This document shows positions 1 through 6,502 of a DNA stretch of 11,874 nucleotides, in pieces. The notes beneath the pieces were generated by a model. It worked only from the letters and a program-made list of their open reading frames with translations. It was not told the DNA's origin and made no database searches. How positions within the stretch are numbered: position 1 is the stretch's first letter; every line of letters begins with the position of its first letter. The position numbers and the translations under genes were made by a program. The DNA lies in contig JAZQQT010000129.1 of NCBI GenBank assembly GCA_045629205.1, positions 1 through 11,874 of the forward strand, given 5' to 3'. The stretch is from JAZQLP01 sp045629205. GTDB lineage: Bacteria; Bacillota; Clostridia; Oscillospirales; UBA644.

Positions 1-682
1 ACGACGTTCTGACGATGCGGAGCAGGCTGTTGTTGGGACGCAGAAAATACACAAGCGGAATGAATCCGCCGACGCACTGGCTTATGACTGTCGCGGCTGC
101 CGCTCCGGCAACGCCCCAGCCCATCACGCCGACAAAAATTGCATCGAGCGCGATATTGGTGCATCCGGCGGCGACAGTCGCCTTTAGCCCGAGAGACGGC
201 TTTTCAGCCGTGACGTTAAAGCCCTCGAACACGAAATGCAGTATCTGCGGAATACATCCGAGCACGACAACCCTGCCGTAAAGCACGCAGTACGGCATCA
301 TCTCTTTGTCGGCGTCGAGCAGTCTTGCCACGGCAGGCATCAGCACGAATCCGCCGACTGTAAGGATCGCGCCGGCTATGAGAGCGACGATGACGAAAAG
401 CGAAAACAGCTTGTTTGCCTTTTCTTTATTTCCCTCACCGAGAGTTTTTGCAACGAGAGCACTGCCGCCCGTGCCGAGCATGAATCCCGGGGCCGCCAGT
501 ATCATTATGAACGGAAAAATGAAATTGACCGCCGCAAACGGCGTCTTGCCCGTATAGTTCGAAACGAAAATACCGTCCACCACGCCGTATATCGACGTGA
601 ATATCATCATTATCACCGACGGCCATATAAATCGCAGCAGACGTTTGTATGTAAAATGATCGGAAAGCTGAATTTTTGCCAT
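1..682 (-). CDS. MATE family multidrug/metabolite efflux transporter, partial (N-terminal 227 residues)
   Basis: The minus strand is open from an ATG at 682 to the window edge, giving 227 residues beginning MAKIQLSDHFTYKRLLRFIW. The start follows an AAGGGG ribosome binding site with about 7 nt spacing. Alternating hydrophobic segments are visible: FIWPSVIMMIFTSIYGVVDG, then a stretch reading FPFIMILAAPGFMLGTGGSA, then FVIVALIAGAILTVGGFVLM, then VAGAAAATVISQCVGGFIPL. The phrase GVVDGIFVSNYTG and the GTGGSALVAKTLGEG segment are typical of MATE transporters, integral membrane antiporters that export drugs or metabolites using an ion gradient. Full members are about 450 residues, so roughly half is present and the C-terminal half lies outside the window. 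It is divergent from the mscS-like gene with its own promoter at 717-745. The substrate cannot be told from sequence. Family assignment is firm. Confidence 0.9.
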   Translation of the reverse strand, partial: MAKIQLSDHFTYKRLLRFIWPSVIMMIFTSIYGVVDGIFVSNYTGKTPFAAVNFIFPFIMILAAPGFMLGTGGSALVAKTLGEGNKEKANKLFSLFVIVALIAGAILTVGGFVLMPAVARLLDADKEMMPYCVLYGRVVVLGCIPQILHFVFEGFNVTAEKPSLGLKATVAAGCTNIALDAIFVGVMGWGVAGAAAATVISQCVGGFIPLVYFLRPNNSLLRIVRTS

Positions 683-716
683 TTGGATCCCCTTGAATAT
701 TTAGTCTGACCTGTCT

Positions 717-745
717 ATAATAACCGATTTATTATTTTATGTCAA
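717..745 (-). promoter_or_regulatory. Sigma-A type promoter of the MATE gene
   Basis: On the minus strand a perfect -35 TTGACA (745-740) is followed by exactly 17 bp and a -10 TATTAT (722-717). A transcript from here would begin near 710 and run into the ribosome binding site of the transporter. A partly symmetric 16-mer, TAGTCTGACCTGTCTA (702-717), overlaps the -10 and start region and could be an operator. Confidence 0.8.
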
Positions 746-783
746 CCTCTTTGAAAAAATCCGGCGAAATATTGTTAAAACGT

Positions 784-812
784 TTGACTATTGAATAATA
801 TTGTGATATAAT
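784..812 (+). promoter_or_regulatory. Sigma-A type promoter with extended -10 for the MscS gene
   Basis: The -35 TTGACT (784-789) and the perfect -10 TATAAT (807-812) are 17 bp apart, and TGA precedes the -10 as an extended -10 element. The predicted transcript start is near 819, leaving a short leader before GGAGG at 829-833. It is back-to-back with the MATE promoter, with 38 bp between the two -35 boxes. Confidence 0.85.
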
Positions 813-840
813 AAACAAAACTTTATATGGAGGTATAATT

Positions 841-1674
841 ATGGATTGGGATTCCATTTGGACCAGCATCCTTAACTGGGTAATGAACACCGGTATCAAG
901 ATCGTCATCGCTCTTGTCGTAATGTTCATCGCCTTCCGCATCATCAATATCGTTGCCAGAAAGCTCGAAAAGAAAAACGAGAAAAAAGGCAAGCTCGACA
1001 AAACCATCGCACGCACCCTTATCTATGTAGGCAAAGTTGCTCTTAAGATCATCGTTACCGTTTGCCTTATCGGCTATCTCGGAATCGACACCAGCGGAAT
1101 CACCGCTCTCATCGCTTCTCTCGGCGTATGCGTCGGTCTCGCAGTCAACGGCGCTCTTTCCAACATTGCAGGCGGCGTTCTCCTTCTTATCACCCGTCCC
1201 TTCAAGGTCGACGATTATGTTGATCTCGCCGGATATTCGGGCGTTATCGAAGACATCCACATCTGCAACACCAAGATCCGCACCCTCGACAACAAGGTCG
1301 TTTACGTTCCCAACAGCGTAGCTTCCACTTCCTGCGTAGTCAACTATTCCGAAAAAGAACTCAGACGTGTTGACCTCGAATTCGAAATTTCCGAAGAAGA
1401 AGATTTCGAAGAAGCAAAGAAGATACTCATGGACGTCATTTCCTCCAACGCAAAAGTCATTCAGGATATGGAAAAGACCGTTCGTGTCTGCGGCGCTACC
1501 GACAACGGCGTAGTTCTCTGCTGCCGTTCGTGGTGCAAGAACGCCGATTACTGGGACGTATTCTTTGACGTTCGCGAAGCCGCCAAGAAGGGCTTCGACA
1601 AAGCTCAGATCGAATTCCCGTATGAACAACTCGACGTCAGAGTCATCGACAAGAGAGACAGAGAAGCAAGATAA
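841..1674 (+). CDS. MscS family small-conductance mechanosensitive channel
   Basis: This 277-residue protein is close to the length of classical MscS (286 residues). It has an N-terminal membrane segment (about 17-40), a second (about 62-82) and a pore-lining TM3 (about 86-118) containing the Gly/Ala-rich GVCVGLAVNGALSNIAGG, followed by the family signature LLITRPFKVDDYVDL and a cytoplasmic beta domain with RTLDNKVVYVPNS. The rest is the soluble C-terminal vestibule. MscS channels open under membrane tension and release solutes during hypo-osmotic shock. GGAGG lies 7 nt before the ATG and the promoter is near consensus. Codons are strikingly C-ending (AAC, ATC, CTC, GAC, GTC), unlike the AT-ending codons of the next gene, which suggests high expression. 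It appears monocistronic. The assignment is firm; a role in osmoprotection is inferred from the family. Confidence 0.95.
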   Translation: MDWDSIWTSILNWVMNTGIKIVIALVVMFIAFRIINIVARKLEKKNEKKGKLDKTIARTLIYVGKVALKIIVTVCLIGYLGIDTSGITALIASLGVCVGLAVNGALSNIAGGVLLLITRPFKVDDYVDLAGYSGVIEDIHICNTKIRTLDNKVVYVPNSVASTSCVVNYSEKELRRVDLEFEISEEEDFEEAKKILMDVISSNAKVIQDMEKTVRVCGATDNGVVLCCRSWCKNADYWDVFFDVREAAKKGFDKAQIEFPYEQLDVRVIDKRDREAR

Positions 1675-1690
1675 ATTATTTTCAGGCATT

Positions 1691-1907
1691 ATACAAAAAG
1701 GACCTGTTGGGGCACACTCCGTAAGGAAGGTGCCCCAAGGGTGGTCTTTGTATCTGAATTATATATTGTTGGATGAAGCGGTGCGACCTGTTCGGTTGTG
1801 CCGTTTTCGCTTATTACTCACCTTTTCAAAGTGCGTAACCTACTATGACACTTTCAGCAAAGCTGCAAAGGTGTCAGTGAGATTATCAAAAGGGGCGGTC
1901 GCCCCAA
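1691..1907. repeat. Hairpin-rich intergenic module with short terminal inverted repeats (MITE/REP-like candidate)
   Basis: The 374 bp between the MscS gene and the next start hold no credible gene but several inverted repeats in a row. TTGGGGCAC (1707-1715) pairs with GTGCCCCAA (1730-1738), and flanking ATACAAA/TTTGTAT and GACC/GGTC extend this to 1692-1753. The wobble hairpin at 1779-1803 follows. TGACACTTTCAGC (1846-1858) pairs with GCTGCAAAGGTGTCA (1862-1876) with two bulges, and CTCAC (1817-1821) can pair with GTGAG (1877-1881) outside it. GGGGC (1892-1896) pairs with GCCCC (1901-1905). TTGGGGC at 1707 and GCCCCAA ending at 1907 form terminal inverted repeats 201 bp apart. Whether it is a dispersed repeat, an RNA or a set of terminators is inference. 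Confidence 0.5.
1779..1807 (+). terminator. Probable intrinsic terminator of the MscS gene
   Basis: CGGTGCGACC (1779-1788) pairs with GGTTGTGCCG (1794-1803) through 10 base pairs including G-U wobbles, around a TGTTC loop, and is followed directly by TTTT and CGCTTATT. It lies about 105 nt after the stop codon. The wobble pairs make sense only for RNA made from the plus strand, which supports the strand call. Confidence 0.5.
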
Positions 1908-1909
1908 TA

Positions 1910-1938
1910 TTGACAACTTGTAAAAGCTATTATATAAT
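1910..1938 (+). promoter_or_regulatory. Consensus sigma-A promoter of the HTH regulator gene
   Basis: The -35 TTGACA (1910-1915) and -10 TATAAT (1933-1938) match consensus exactly and are 17 bp apart. Predicted transcription starts near 1945, giving a leader of about 100 nt. The promoter begins only a few bases after the hairpin module ends at 1907. Confidence 0.85.
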
Positions 1939-2002
1939 TAACACAACTTTGAGTTGGAAAAAATACATTTTTAAGTCGCTTTATTTTCCTTAAGTGTTGT
2001 GC

Positions 2003-2014
2003 GATAATATTATC
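2003..2014. promoter_or_regulatory. Perfect 12-bp palindrome, possible operator, in the leader of the HTH gene
   Basis: GATAATATTATC is a perfect palindrome placed between the transcription start (near 1945) and the ribosome binding site (2036-2040). A palindrome just ahead of an HTH regulator gene suggests autoregulation, but its place inside the leader could equally reflect mRNA structure. It is AT-rich, so chance occurrence is possible. Confidence 0.3.
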
Positions 2015-2048
2015 ACGGTACTGAAACCAACTAATGGAGGAAAAACTT

Positions 2049-3119
2049 ATGGCAAATAATATGGGTGAAATCATACGCAAACTTCGCAAAGAACGAGATC
2101 TTACACAAGAGGAACTTGCAGAACAGTTCGGCGTGACTTCGCAGGCGGTCTCAAAGTGGGAGAATAATACGGGAATGCCTGATATTTCACAGGTAGTCCC
2201 GCTCGCGAGCTTCTTCGGTGTTTCCACCGATATGCTTTTTGATTTCTGTTCGGAGGACAAAATACGGGAAATAAACGAATATGAAAAAAATGTTCAGCTA
2301 TTATTCAATAAAGGCATGATGTGTGAAGTAGTCGAACTATCAAGAGAAATACTCAGCAAATATCCCGGTGATTTCAAGTGTATGAAAACACTTGCAAGTG
2401 CTTTATTTAACAGCAATCCTATTACAGAGGAAAATGTAAAAGAGGGAATCAGACTATGCGAGAGAATACTTGCCGGATGCACAGATTCGGATATTCGCAG
2501 TTGTGCGATACAATTATTGACGTATTGGTATAGTTTACCGTTTCTTTCGATCGCAAACGAAGAAAAAGCGGTATTTTATGCAAAAATGGGAAGTCCATTC
2601 TTTTGCAGCTCGGATATTCTCCTTGAATACGCCTATTTTACCGAAGAAGGAAAAAAAGAACAGTATAGAATTCGTGATAGAAACAAACTGTCTCTGCTTG
2701 ATCATATATGTTTATCCATCACTTTCAAAGATGAAGGCTCCCCCGAAGAGAATATAAAAAACTGCCAAGCAGCACTGACATTATGGCATACATTAATCCC
2801 TGATGAAAATTATCTGTTCTATCATTGCAGAATTTCCAATCTGCATCTTCAGATTGCTAAATGTTACACAAGATTGAAGCAGAAAACAGAAGCATTTGAT
2901 GCTCTGCATTTGGCGGTGTTTCACTCAAAAAAGGCAGATTCGATTCCGAACGGTATACAGAATTACACCAGTTCCTTCGTTTCTAATGCAACATTTGATC
3001 CCGCTTCCGTGGGTAAAAACTATTCCGAAACGGAATTTGAGCTTTTTCTTGGAGAACTTAATGATCCTTGTTTTGATTTCATCCGTGATGATCCCGAATT
3101 TATCGCATTATTCGAATGA
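2049..3119 (+). CDS. Helix-turn-helix (HTH_3/XRE) transcriptional regulator with a long helical C-terminal region
   Basis: This 356-residue protein starts at the ATG at 2049, placed 8 nt after GGAGG (2036-2040); an in-frame ATG at 2034 overlaps that ribosome binding site and is rejected. Residues 6-64 form a Cro/C1-type helix-turn-helix: IIRKLRKERDLTQEELAEQF, then GVTSQAVSKWENNTGMPDIS, where TSQAVSKWE is the recognition helix region. The remaining 290 residues look largely alpha-helical, with alternating hydrophobic and charged residues and many Leu, Tyr and Cys, as in TPR-like sensory regions of similar Clostridial regulators; no repeat unit could be fixed by eye. It has its own consensus promoter and its own terminator, so it is probably a single-gene unit. 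Codon use is more AT-rich than in the preceding MscS gene. Target genes are unknown. Confidence 0.88.
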   Translation: MANNMGEIIRKLRKERDLTQEELAEQFGVTSQAVSKWENNTGMPDISQVVPLASFFGVSTDMLFDFCSEDKIREINEYEKNVQLLFNKGMMCEVVELSREILSKYPGDFKCMKTLASALFNSNPITEENVKEGIRLCERILAGCTDSDIRSCAIQLLTYWYSLPFLSIANEEKAVFYAKMGSPFFCSSDILLEYAYFTEEGKKEQYRIRDRNKLSLLDHICLSITFKDEGSPEENIKNCQAALTLWHTLIPDENYLFYHCRISNLHLQIAKCYTRLKQKTEAFDALHLAVFHSKKADSIPNGIQNYTSSFVSNATFDPASVGKNYSETEFELFLGELNDPCFDFIRDDPEFIALFE

Positions 3120-3124
3120 TCTTT

Positions 3125-3150
3125 GCCTCGCATCACGCGGGGCATTTTCG
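3125..3150 (+). terminator. Intrinsic terminator of the HTH regulator gene
   Basis: Six bases after the stop codon, GCCTCGC (3125-3131) pairs with GCGGGGC (3137-3143) around the loop ATCAC, with one wobble, followed by ATTTTCGTTT. Confidence 0.75.
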
Positions 3151-3171
3151 TTTAAATGGAGCACAAAAACC

Positions 3172-3215
3172 AAAGGGGAGAGACTGCTTCGTTTGGTAGT
3201 CTCTCCCTTCGGGAG
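3172..3215. terminator. Strong hairpin between convergent genes, likely terminator of the GH28 gene
   Basis: GGGAGAGACT (3176-3185) pairs perfectly with AGTCTCTCCC (3198-3207), 10 bp with a 12-nt loop. On the minus strand it follows the GH28 stop codon and is succeeded by TTTGGTTTTTG, so it can terminate that gene. On the plus strand CTCCC (3203-3207) can pair instead with GGGAG (3211-3215), giving a competing small hairpin before TTCTTTTA. Confidence 0.65.
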
Positions 3216-3236
3216 CCTTCTTTTACGTTATTTGTC

Positions 3237-4961
3237 TTATTTTACACTGATTTTTCCGTCTTCTCTTATCGTCGTTTTTATATTGACGGATTTTGAACCC
3301 TGCGGCAGGGGGATCACGAGTGTGCGCTCAAGTCCGTAGTATTCGGAACGCTTGCGACAATATATTTCTTTGCCGTCTGCCGAAACTGCAATATCTGCGA
3401 CAGCTCGGACAACAACGAGATAACCGCTTCCTTCCGGTAAGTCGAAATTTTCATCAATTTTGCCGGTGATGTCAAAAGTCGCCAGATCAGGGCGTTTTCC
3501 GCATACATCACGGTTCAGAGCATTCTCCTCGATCAATTCATCTTCTTTCAAAGAAAATTCCCTGAAATCTTTCCACTCTTTTTCCTGTTCATCGGTCAGC
3601 GTGATAACTTCACCGGAGCATTCGCGCATATACAGATCAGAAACGCCGGTATGACGCAACAGAGCTCCGCATCTGCGTTCTTCGGTATCTGTAATCGTCA
3701 GACGGTCAACTGCTTCGGCAACGATTGCCGGACGAACGTCACCGTTTTCGGATTCTAAAATTGCGCCGTCGATTTTTATTCTCGAAGCGTTTTTGATAAA
3801 CATAAGCGCGGATGGGAATCTCGGAGAAAGATAAATCAGATCCGGATAGTTTGAATATTCGAAAATCTCCGGAACGATTGTCGCGCCTTGTTCTTTTGCG
3901 TCTGTGGGAGAAACGATGTAGATATTTCGGAAGGTAACGTCCTCAACCGGATATTTCGGAAGCCCCCAGACGGTTGCGATGCTTTCAAACCAGTTGTTTT
4001 CGCAAACGGCGCACTGGCATACAACGTCTGAAACAAGAACTCTGCGGAATTTTCCGGGTCTCGGGCGAACGTGTCCGCTTCTGCCGCTCATCGGACATGA
4101 AGTATTTGTAAAGAGGAACGGACGGCGGACGTTACGCATGTTAAGATTTGAAAAAGTAAGATTTTCCATATTGTAGCTGTCGCAAAGCTGAACTTTTACT
4201 CCGTCACTGCATCCGATAAATACGCAGTTCGACATCGTAATATGTTTAAAGTCTCCGCATGTTTCCGGTCCGAGACGGATTCCGCCCCAATTTGTGGTCA
4301 GTATACAGTTAGTGATTGTAATGTTTTCACAGGGTTCTTCCGGGATATGCGTTTTCAGTCCGATTGCGTCGTCTCCCGTTGTGATTCTGCAGTCCGAAAT
4401 CGTGATGTTTCTCGATCCCGAAACGTCGATTCCGTCTCCGTTTTCACAATTTGTGCTGTCTATTACCAACCCCGAAAAACGGCAGTCCGAGCATCCGCAT
4501 GCGTATATTGTAAAGAAACCGGTATGAAGACGAGAACCCCCGCTGACCTCGATATCCGTGCAGAGACTGAACAGCATAAGGCAGGGACGTCCGTGCTCTT
4601 TTGTGTAGCCTATGTCCTGTCGGCGCAGGTCTATCGTTCCGTGACCGATTACACCGCAGTTTGTTGCTTCCTCTGCGAGAATAAAGGCGGTACAGCCTTT
4701 CATCCTTTTTTGCGCGTGTGTGAAATCATTTATATCCATACTTCCGAGCAGGATGCTGCCGGGATCCATCATGAGAAAAACGTGGCTTTTAAGAATGATT
4801 GTTCCGCTCAGAAAAGAACCGGCGGGAACGGTAACATAACCTCCTCCGTTTTTGTAAGCGTCTTCTATCGCATTCTGAATTGCTTTTGTCGAATCTGTTG
4901 CGCCGTCGGGTATTGCGCCGTAGTCTGTAATATTAAAAAACACGGTCTTTGTTTCTGCCAT
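3237..4961 (-). CDS. Glycoside hydrolase family 28-like (polygalacturonase-type) beta-helix protein
   Basis: The 574-residue protein starts at an ATG 7 nt after GGAGG. Its first 80 residues, with YGAIPDGATDSTKAIQNAIE, GGGYVTVPAGSFLSGTI and MMDPGSILLGS, are the classic start of GH28 right-handed beta-helix enzymes that cut galacturonan or rhamnogalacturonan chains. Catalytic aspartates are present in NGDGID (D176) and TGDDAIGLK (D197, D198). The usual GHG histidine motif reads NWGGIRLG (224-231) and the RIK motif reads KVQ (256-258), so it belongs to a divergent branch. There is no signal peptide and about 20 cysteines, pointing to a cytoplasmic enzyme acting on imported oligosaccharides. About 150 residues after the helix (430-574) form an extra C-terminal region. 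It stands alone between terminators, with no transporter or sugar pathway gene next to it. The fold is firm; the substrate is not known. Confidence 0.85.
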   Translation of the reverse strand: MAETKTVFFNITDYGAIPDGATDSTKAIQNAIEDAYKNGGGYVTVPAGSFLSGTIILKSHVFLMMDPGSILLGSMDINDFTHAQKRMKGCTAFILAEEATNCGVIGHGTIDLRRQDIGYTKEHGRPCLMLFSLCTDIEVSGGSRLHTGFFTIYACGCSDCRFSGLVIDSTNCENGDGIDVSGSRNITISDCRITTGDDAIGLKTHIPEEPCENITITNCILTTNWGGIRLGPETCGDFKHITMSNCVFIGCSDGVKVQLCDSYNMENLTFSNLNMRNVRRPFLFTNTSCPMSGRSGHVRPRPGKFRRVLVSDVVCQCAVCENNWFESIATVWGLPKYPVEDVTFRNIYIVSPTDAKEQGATIVPEIFEYSNYPDLIYLSPRFPSALMFIKNASRIKIDGAILESENGDVRPAIVAEAVDRLTITDTEERRCGALLRHTGVSDLYMRECSGEVITLTDEQEKEWKDFREFSLKEDELIEENALNRDVCGKRPDLATFDITGKIDENFDLPEGSGYLVVVRAVADIAVSADGKEIYCRKRSEYYGLERTLVIPLPQGSKSVNIKTTIREDGKISVK

Positions 4962-4994
4962 TATGGTTCCTCCGCTTATGGTATTATTTATATA

Positions 4995-5023
4995 CTTTTA
5001 ACATATTCGGGATGGATTGTCAA
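4995..5023 (-). promoter_or_regulatory. Likely promoter of the GH28-like gene
   Basis: On the minus strand a perfect -35 TTGACA (5023-5018) is followed by 17 bp and a weak -10 TAAAAG (5000-4995) with a TGT extended -10 before it. It lies 34 bp upstream of the start codon. The -10 is the uncertain part. Confidence 0.5.
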
Positions 5024-5053
5024 GATACATATTCACGTAATCTTTTCCGATAT

Positions 5054-5096
5054 AAATCGCTTCGGCTCGACCGTGTGTCGTTCCGAAGCGATTTTT
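5054..5096. terminator. Terminator hairpin behind the ECF sigma/anti-sigma operon
   Basis: AAATCGCTTCGG (5054-5065) pairs perfectly with CCGAAGCGATTT (5083-5094), and inside it CGAC (5068-5071) pairs with GTCG (5077-5080). In minus orientation it follows the stop codon at 5137 by about 40 nt and is followed by the weak tail TATATC; in plus orientation the tail is TTTTT but no upstream plus-strand gene is seen. It separates the sigma operon from the GH28 promoter. Confidence 0.7.
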
Positions 5097-5136
5097 CAGT
5101 AAGTTATTATGTTTTTACATGTTGTTTTAATTGATT

Positions 5137-5700
5137 TCAGTTGGCTTTGAATTCAATCCATTCATTATTGAGAAGCACAACGACGGTTCCGTCTTCAAGA
5201 ACTGCATAAGAGGTTCCTGTCTCTCTGTTAAAATTGTCCTCTCCGTCCTTTTCCGGAACACCGTTTTCGGCATATGATGTTGTGTGCCTGATAACACTTT
5301 CGTCAATCTCCGCAGTAACGGCATTATATGTGCAATAATAGTTTACTCCGTTTACCATTATTGTTGCCGGATAGTCTCCTTTGTCGGTTGAATAATCCCC
5401 CTCACTCGGACGGTCTCCCGTATCGGTTGACGGTGTATTTCTTTCGCCGGATGGCTCTTTATCTTCTTTCCCTTCGATAGGATTGGTATTGTCATTCGGG
5501 CCTTCTGTATGTATCGGTTCGTCTGCCGTTATTTTCGGGATAACAATTATCGTGCCGGCGATCATAAAGCACATGCATGCTGCTATTGCTGTCCATTTCA
5601 TCCAGCCTTGCTGCTTTTTCTTTGCTGTTTTTACTCTTGCTTCTGCAATAAATTTATCATCAATATCGGCTATCGATTCAAATATTTTTTCTTCTTTCAT
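5137..5700 (-). CDS. Single-pass membrane protein paired with the ECF sigma factor, probable anti-sigma factor
   Basis: The 187-residue protein starts at the ATG at 5700, chosen because it forms an ATGA overlap with the stop codon of the sigma factor gene and has AGAGGT upstream; the longer reading up to 5835 lies inside the sigma gene and is rejected. Residues 1-33 are a charged cytoplasmic part (MKEEKIFESIADIDDKFIAE at its start), 35-55 a membrane segment (TAIAACMCFMIAGTIIVIP), 60-110 a Pro/Thr/Asp/Glu-rich linker, and 111-187 a compact outer domain with ATIMVNGVNYYC, EIDESVI and a Trp-containing end NNEWIEF. This layout and the gene order fit membrane anti-sigma factors of Firmicutes ECF systems, which hold the sigma factor until an outside signal arrives. 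No HXXXCXXC zinc anti-sigma motif is present in the N-terminus. The role is inferred from context and topology. Confidence 0.75.
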   Translation of the reverse strand: MKEEKIFESIADIDDKFIAEARVKTAKKKQQGWMKWTAIAACMCFMIAGTIIVIPKITADEPIHTEGPNDNTNPIEGKEDKEPSGERNTPSTDTGDRPSEGDYSTDKGDYPATIMVNGVNYYCTYNAVTAEIDESVIRHTTSYAENGVPEKDGEDNFNRETGTSYAVLEDGTVVVLLNNEWIEFKAN

Positions 5701-6257
5701 AAATAAATACCTCTTTCCGAAAGATAATTGCGTAATTGTATTCTGAGACGGTTTAAGATTACGGAGATACTGTTTTCCGTCATTCCGAATCGCTTCGATA
5801 TGTCCTTGACGCTGTCGGCATACCAATATCTGCAAACAAAAATTTTCCTTTTATCCTCTGTAAGATTCGATAAAAACGAGTTAACGGCTTCTGACATTAT
5901 TTTGCCGTCAAAGTCGTCTTCTGTTGAATTCGGACCGGCAATCATGTCTGATAGTTCATTCAGAACCGGTTCAATGCTGCCTGCCCCGCGTTTTTCCCTG
6001 TTGTTTCTTTTATAAAGGTTAAAGGAAAGATTTCTGACTATCTTGCCGATATATGCAGACAATACCGAAGGCTTGTTGGGCGGAATCGAATCCCACGTTT
6101 TCAGAAAAGCGTCATTCACGCATTCTTCGGCGTCTTCGCTGTTGCCGAGTATGCTCTCTGCAATAGATAAACAATAATGACCGTATTTCTCTTTTGTTGC
6201 CGCAATAGCTTTTTCGTCACGGTCCCAAAACATTTGGATTATTGTAATGTCATCCAT
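5697..6257 (-). CDS. ECF-type RNA polymerase sigma factor
   Basis: The 186-residue protein starts at the ATG at 6257, which has AGGAGG (6270-6265) 7 nt before it; a GTG at 6275 overlaps that site and is rejected. Region 2 spans about residues 6-85, with YCLSIAESILGNSEDAEECV, NDAFLKTWDSIPPNKPSVLS and AYIGKIVRNLSFNLYKRNNR. A linker follows (about 88-120), then region 4 (about 128-180) with LTEDKRKIFVCRYWYADSVK and a helix-turn-helix DISKRFGMTENSISVILNRL. These are the regions that bind the -10 and -35 elements in ECF sigma factors. It overlaps its membrane partner by 4 nt, a sign of translational coupling and stoichiometric production. The stimulus and regulon cannot be read from the window; the downstream GH28 gene is cut off by a terminator and has its own promoter. 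Confidence 0.92.
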   Translation of the reverse strand: MDDITIIQMFWDRDEKAIAATKEKYGHYCLSIAESILGNSEDAEECVNDAFLKTWDSIPPNKPSVLSAYIGKIVRNLSFNLYKRNNREKRGAGSIEPVLNELSDMIAGPNSTEDDFDGKIMSEAVNSFLSNLTEDKRKIFVCRYWYADSVKDISKRFGMTENSISVILNRLRIQLRNYLSERGIYL

Positions 6258-6318
6258 CTGTGTTCCTCCTTTCACTTATATAAACAACTTTTGTGCCCGA
6301 ATCTTACACCTGCTTTGA

Positions 6319-6347
6319 TAATTTTACAAATAATTACGATTTGTCAA
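6319..6347 (-). promoter_or_regulatory. Possible promoter of the sigma/anti-sigma operon
   Basis: A perfect -35 TTGACA (6347-6342, minus strand) stands 85 bp upstream of the sigma gene, but the best -10 candidates are off-spacing: TAAAAT after 15 bp or AATTAT after 18 bp. No ECF-type autoregulatory promoter could be picked out by eye. Confidence 0.4.
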
Positions 6348-6408
6348 TGTTTTAATTATATGTAATCTTAAAAAAAAGTATTTTTTATGTATCTCGGTTC
6401 GTATATGA

Positions 6409-6445
6409 CAAAAACACGGCAGCAGGGTAAAATTTCGCCGCCGTG
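6409..6445 (-). terminator. Intrinsic terminator on the minus strand
   Basis: In minus orientation CACGGC (6445-6440) pairs with GCCGTG (6420-6415), with inner GC/GC pairing, and the stem is followed by TTTTTGT (6414-6408). The U-tract orientation shows that a minus-strand transcript ends here, either reading through from the acyltransferase gene or from the two tiny ORFs between. Confidence 0.7.
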
Positions 6446-6502
6446 CATTTCATTATGCATAAGTCAAATTATTATTTATGTTTTTCGTAGCCTGTGTTAT
6501 TC

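Noticed and set aside
823..1689. 288-codon open frame on the minus strand
   Set aside because: It is antisense to the MscS gene, an artefact of that gene's C-ending codons; it is acidic, lacks a ribosome binding site and matches no family.
1776..1812. tRNA or riboswitch in the MscS-HTH gap
   Set aside because: No cloverleaf or T-loop sequence and no recognised aptamer core; the hairpin with wobble pairs and T-run fits a terminator.
4242..5102. 286-codon open frame on the plus strand
   Set aside because: It lies opposite the GH28 gene, is Cys/Phe/Ser-rich like a translated reverse strand, and runs through the GH28 promoter.
5701..5835. Longer start for the membrane protein next to the sigma factor
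   Set aside because: It lies fully inside the sigma factor gene; the ATGA overlap at 5697-5700 with AGAGG upstream is the natural start.
6258..6275. GTG start at 6275 for the sigma factor
   Set aside because: It would include the AGGAGG ribosome binding site; the ATG at 6257 is 7 nt from that site.
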